In this document: piece by piece, positions 41,772 to 43,419 of the stretch | Position numbering within the stretch: the stretch's first letter is position 1 | Layout of the letters: every line of letters starts with the position of its first letter | DNA from: Deltaproteobacteria bacterium | GTDB taxonomy: Bacteria; Desulfobacterota_D; UBA1144; Nemesobacterales; Nemesobacteraceae | Length of the DNA stretch: 43,419 nt | Direction of reading: 5' to 3' | Assembly (NCBI GenBank): GCA_029262295.1 | Contig: JAJCZR010000027.1 | Span: 1 to 43,419 of the forward strand | Program-made: the position numbers and the translations under genes | Notes under the pieces: model-generated | The model's input: only the letters and a program-made list of their open reading frames with translations | The model's database searches: none | What the model was told of the DNA's origin: nothing

Positions 41772-42143
41772 CTATTCCTGAACTTGTGTTTTATCAAATG
41801 ACTCTTTCAGCTTTTTAATAACAAGTTTATTCAAACTCTCTCCTGTTTTATATGCTTCTATATCAAGTCTTCTATGTAGTTCTGGATCAGCTCTTACAAT
41901 AAATTTTCCTGAGTAATTCTTAAACATTAGTTTTGGCTCGGGAAGTTCGGCTTTTCTACTAATTTCATCATTAACATGAAATTCGACTACATCACACAGA
42001 TCCTTATACAACTTTGCCTGGTCATCATCCTCTCTGTGAATCCTAATTTCTAATTCGGGGCAGTGGCCTATAAAACAGCTGTCTTCATCTGACCAGTATA
42101 TATATTTAAAATATTTATCTGCTTTTTTCATTTCTTGTCTCAC
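41772..42143 (-). CDS. hicB: HicB-family antitoxin
   Basis: About 119-123 aa. The N-terminal HicB fold is a partly degraded RNase-H-like domain: KYIYWSDEDSCFIGHCPELE. The C-terminal part is an RHH/HicB DNA-binding helix pair (KFIVRADPELHRRLDIEAYK then TGESLNKLVIKKLKESFD). It neutralises HicA and represses the promoter. A GTG at 42143 overlaps the hicA stop by GTGA; an ATG at 42131 is the alternative. It faces the plus-strand GIY-YIG gene across a 36-base convergent gap. Confidence 0.9.
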   Translation of the reverse strand: MRQEMKKADKYFKYIYWSDEDSCFIGHCPELEIRIHREDDDQAKLYKDLCDVVEFHVNDEISRKAELPEPKLMFKNYSGKFIVRADPELHRRLDIEAYKTGESLNKLVIKKLKESFDKTQVQE

Positions 42144-42346
42144 TTTGATTTATCTAATACTTCTTTTGTATTCTCAATCAAATCTTTTTCCTGATATGCT
42201 TTTGCATCACTATTCTCTTTACCACTTACAATTGCTGTTACACCTAATGGATGTCTTAATTTTCTATGACTTCCTTTTCCGCCTTTAACAAGTATAAATC
42301 CAGCTTTTTTATAGGCTTTTATTAAATCTTTAACTTTTGGTGGCAC
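42140..42346 (-). CDS. hicA: HicA-family mRNA interferase toxin
   Basis: Small dsRBD-like ribonuclease. PPKVKDLIKAYKKAGFILVK then GGKGSHRKLRHP contains the catalytic His (GSH) and the basic RNA-binding surface. The protein is about 68 aa, in the HicA range. The frame opens with TTG at 42352, but the GTG at 42346 gives MPPKVKDL, the family-typical start, and agrees with a leaderless promoter. The toxin-first order and overlap with hicB are usual. Confidence 0.9.
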   Translation of the reverse strand: MPPKVKDLIKAYKKAGFILVKGGKGSHRKLRHPLGVTAIVSGKENSDAKAYQEKDLIENTKEVLDKSK

Positions 42347-42352
42347 ATACAA

Positions 42353-42381
42353 ATGATATCATAATGATACTAATAGTTCAA
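42353..42381 (-). promoter_or_regulatory. hicA promoter with palindrome over the -10; likely leaderless
   Basis: Reading leftward: TTGAAC (42381-42376), 17-bp spacer, TATCAT (42358-42353), then six bases to the GTG at 42346. ATGATATCAT (42353-42362) is a perfect 10-bp palindrome covering the -10, next to a second ATGATA (42364-42369). No Shine-Dalgarno is present. Confidence 0.65.
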
Positions 42382-42438
42382 TTTTTTGATATTAGATCCT
42401 AAAATCTTTAGACAGGCTCAAAGCAGGTTACCATATAA

Positions 42439-43419
42439 CTAAAGAAAGTATTTGCCAATCATTTTAGCTGAAGCATTTACACTTACAGTAAAACCAAAGA
42501 ATGAACCAAAGTCTTGAGTAGCAGCCATGCTTGTAACAAATAAGCCAGGGATATTTGTTTGCATGTAATTATCCAGAACTGGAAATCCACTTTCCAGTTT
42601 TAGTTTTTCAAGAATATTTCCTGAATTTAGAAGTGGAATATTTTCCATGTTCACTTTATAACCTGTTGCAAGAATCACATGATCTACAATTACTTTTTCC
42701 CCATTACTAATTTCTATTTCAAGATCAATATTCGATAATTCACTGCAAGTAACAACATTTGTATTTGAAAAAAACTTAATAGAATCGCTTTTTAACCTCA
42801 CACTTAACCAGGGCTCTAATTTCAGCCTGCCTTCAGTCCAAAACCGTTTATTCAAATCATCTCTTTGTTTCTCAGATAGATTTCTAAACCAGTTTGGATC
42901 ATCAACAATCTTATCAAGCATAGGCAACACCCACGACCAGTCAGACTCTGTAAAATCGGGGGTGTCATGTCTGTGAGAAATATAAACATTTTTTGCACCA
43001 GCTTCGTTTAAAAGAGCTGCCGTTTCAAACGCACTTTGCCTCCCACCAATAATCAAACACTTTTTATTTTTGAATTGATCCAGGTCTACCAGATCGCAGG
43101 TGTGAGACAATCTGTTTTCGGGAATAATTGAAGAAAGTTCTTTCGGGATATTTTTAAAATGTTTGAAGCCAAGCGCAAGAAGTACACTTTTAGCCTCTAT
43201 TTTTTCGCCGTTTTTCAAATTTGCTATGAAATTATTGTCATTGTAATTAATATCTGAAACAAAATTATTGATTGGCTTAATACCTTTTTGTTTAGTAAAC
43301 CAATTTACATAATCAAGATAAAAATTGAGTGATAGAGGCCGCGACTTATCTAAATCTATATTTTCAGTTTCTAAATACTTTTCAATCGTATGCAGGTTCA
43401 AAGGATCAAGATGCCAGTC
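42439..43419 (-). CDS. Flavin-dependent monooxygenase/oxidoreductase-like protein, C-terminal part (runs off window)
   Basis: 327 residues are visible and the frame continues past the window edge (DWHLDPLNLHTIEKYLE). A second nucleotide-binding motif, CLIIGGRQSAFETAALLNEA (about 127-146 of the visible part), matches the NADPH site of flavin-containing monooxygenase-like and YpdA/CzcO-like proteins. HVILATGYKVNMENIPLL is the FMO-type ATG motif. The first FAD-binding GxGxxG must lie outside. The end reads GLFVTSMAATQDFGSFFGF. Substrate unknown. Unlinked in function to the HicAB module. Confidence 0.8.
   Translation of the reverse strand, partial: DWHLDPLNLHTIEKYLETENIDLDKSRPLSLNFYLDYVNWFTKQKGIKPINNFVSDINYNDNNFIANLKNGEKIEAKSVLLALGFKHFKNIPKELSSIIPENRLSHTCDLVDLDQFKNKKCLIIGGRQSAFETAALLNEAGAKNVYISHRHDTPDFTESDWSWVLPMLDKIVDDPNWFRNLSEKQRDDLNKRFWTEGRLKLEPWLSVRLKSDSIKFFSNTNVVTCSELSNIDLEIEISNGEKVIVDHVILATGYKVNMENIPLLNSGNILEKLKLESGFPVLDNYMQTNIPGLFVTSMAATQDFGSFFGFTVSVNASAKMIGKYFL

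Noticed and set aside
1..43419. tRNA, rRNA or known riboswitch genes
   Set aside because: Intergenic stretches were read on both strands; none shows cloverleaf elements or recognisable conserved RNA cores.

Overview
This is an AT-rich bacterial chromosome segment. Genes are tightly packed with many ATGA-type start/stop overlaps. It holds a complete division and cell-wall (dcw) cluster in the order mraZ-rsmH-ftsL-ftsI-murE-murF-mraY-murD-ftsW-murG-murC-murB-ftsQ-ftsA-ftsZ. MurE carries the DNPR motif of meso-diaminopimelate-adding enzymes, and FtsI ends in a PASTA-like domain. This suggests a Gram-negative-type, probably uncultured lineage near the former Deltaproteobacteria (Desulfobacterota or Dadabacteria-like). 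That placement is an impression from gene order and sequence style, not a result. No rRNA, tRNA or CRISPR array was seen.

Layout. (1) 1-6631, minus strand: a housekeeping run read leftward: small DUF4911-like protein, murJ, TPR protein, aroQ, recJ, SPFH/prohibitin protein, lgt and the start of a trkA-like gene. (2) 6632-23340, plus strand: a dcw promoter, 10-bp-phased MraZ boxes, then 15 cell-division and peptidoglycan genes without ddl. MurJ on the facing operon flips the lipid II made by MraY and MurG, so both operons serve one pathway. (3) 23358-27658, minus strand: ftsY, ribD, nadD and rsfS in one run, with a chlorite-dismutase/HemQ-like heme protein upstream. rsfS was recognised by translating the minus strand and appears to start at AUA.

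(4) 27659-30928, plus strand: an accessory patch of toxin-antitoxin modules separated by a dispersed intergenic repeat. It has BrnT/BrnA-like, a broken HigB with intact HigA, a remnant of a second HigA, MazE/MazF and an ORF6N-domain gene whose last codons are one repeat unit. (5) 30929-40035, minus strand: a type I restriction-modification locus, hsdM-fic-hsdS-OLD nuclease-hsdR. The hsdM-fic gap is unusually structured: 40-bp-period repeats, interlocking palindromes and a repeat-derived terminator. (6) 40116-41735, plus strand: an unrecognised helical protein followed by a GIY-YIG-like nuclease, divergent from hsdM. (7) 41772-43419, minus strand: HicA/HicB and the C-terminal part of a flavin monooxygenase-like protein that runs off the window.

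How it fits together: about 27 kb of conserved core sits beside about 15 kb of defence/TA island. Three TA promoters (brnT, mazE, hicA) share a layout. An inverted repeat sits within or across the core promoter, and the likely transcription start falls at or within a few bases of the start codon, suggesting leaderless, autoregulated transcripts. The best candidates for something new are the helical protein/GIY-YIG pair, the five-gene RM/Fic/OLD locus with its regulatory gap, and the dispersed repeat recruited as coding sequence, terminator and gene-breaking junction.
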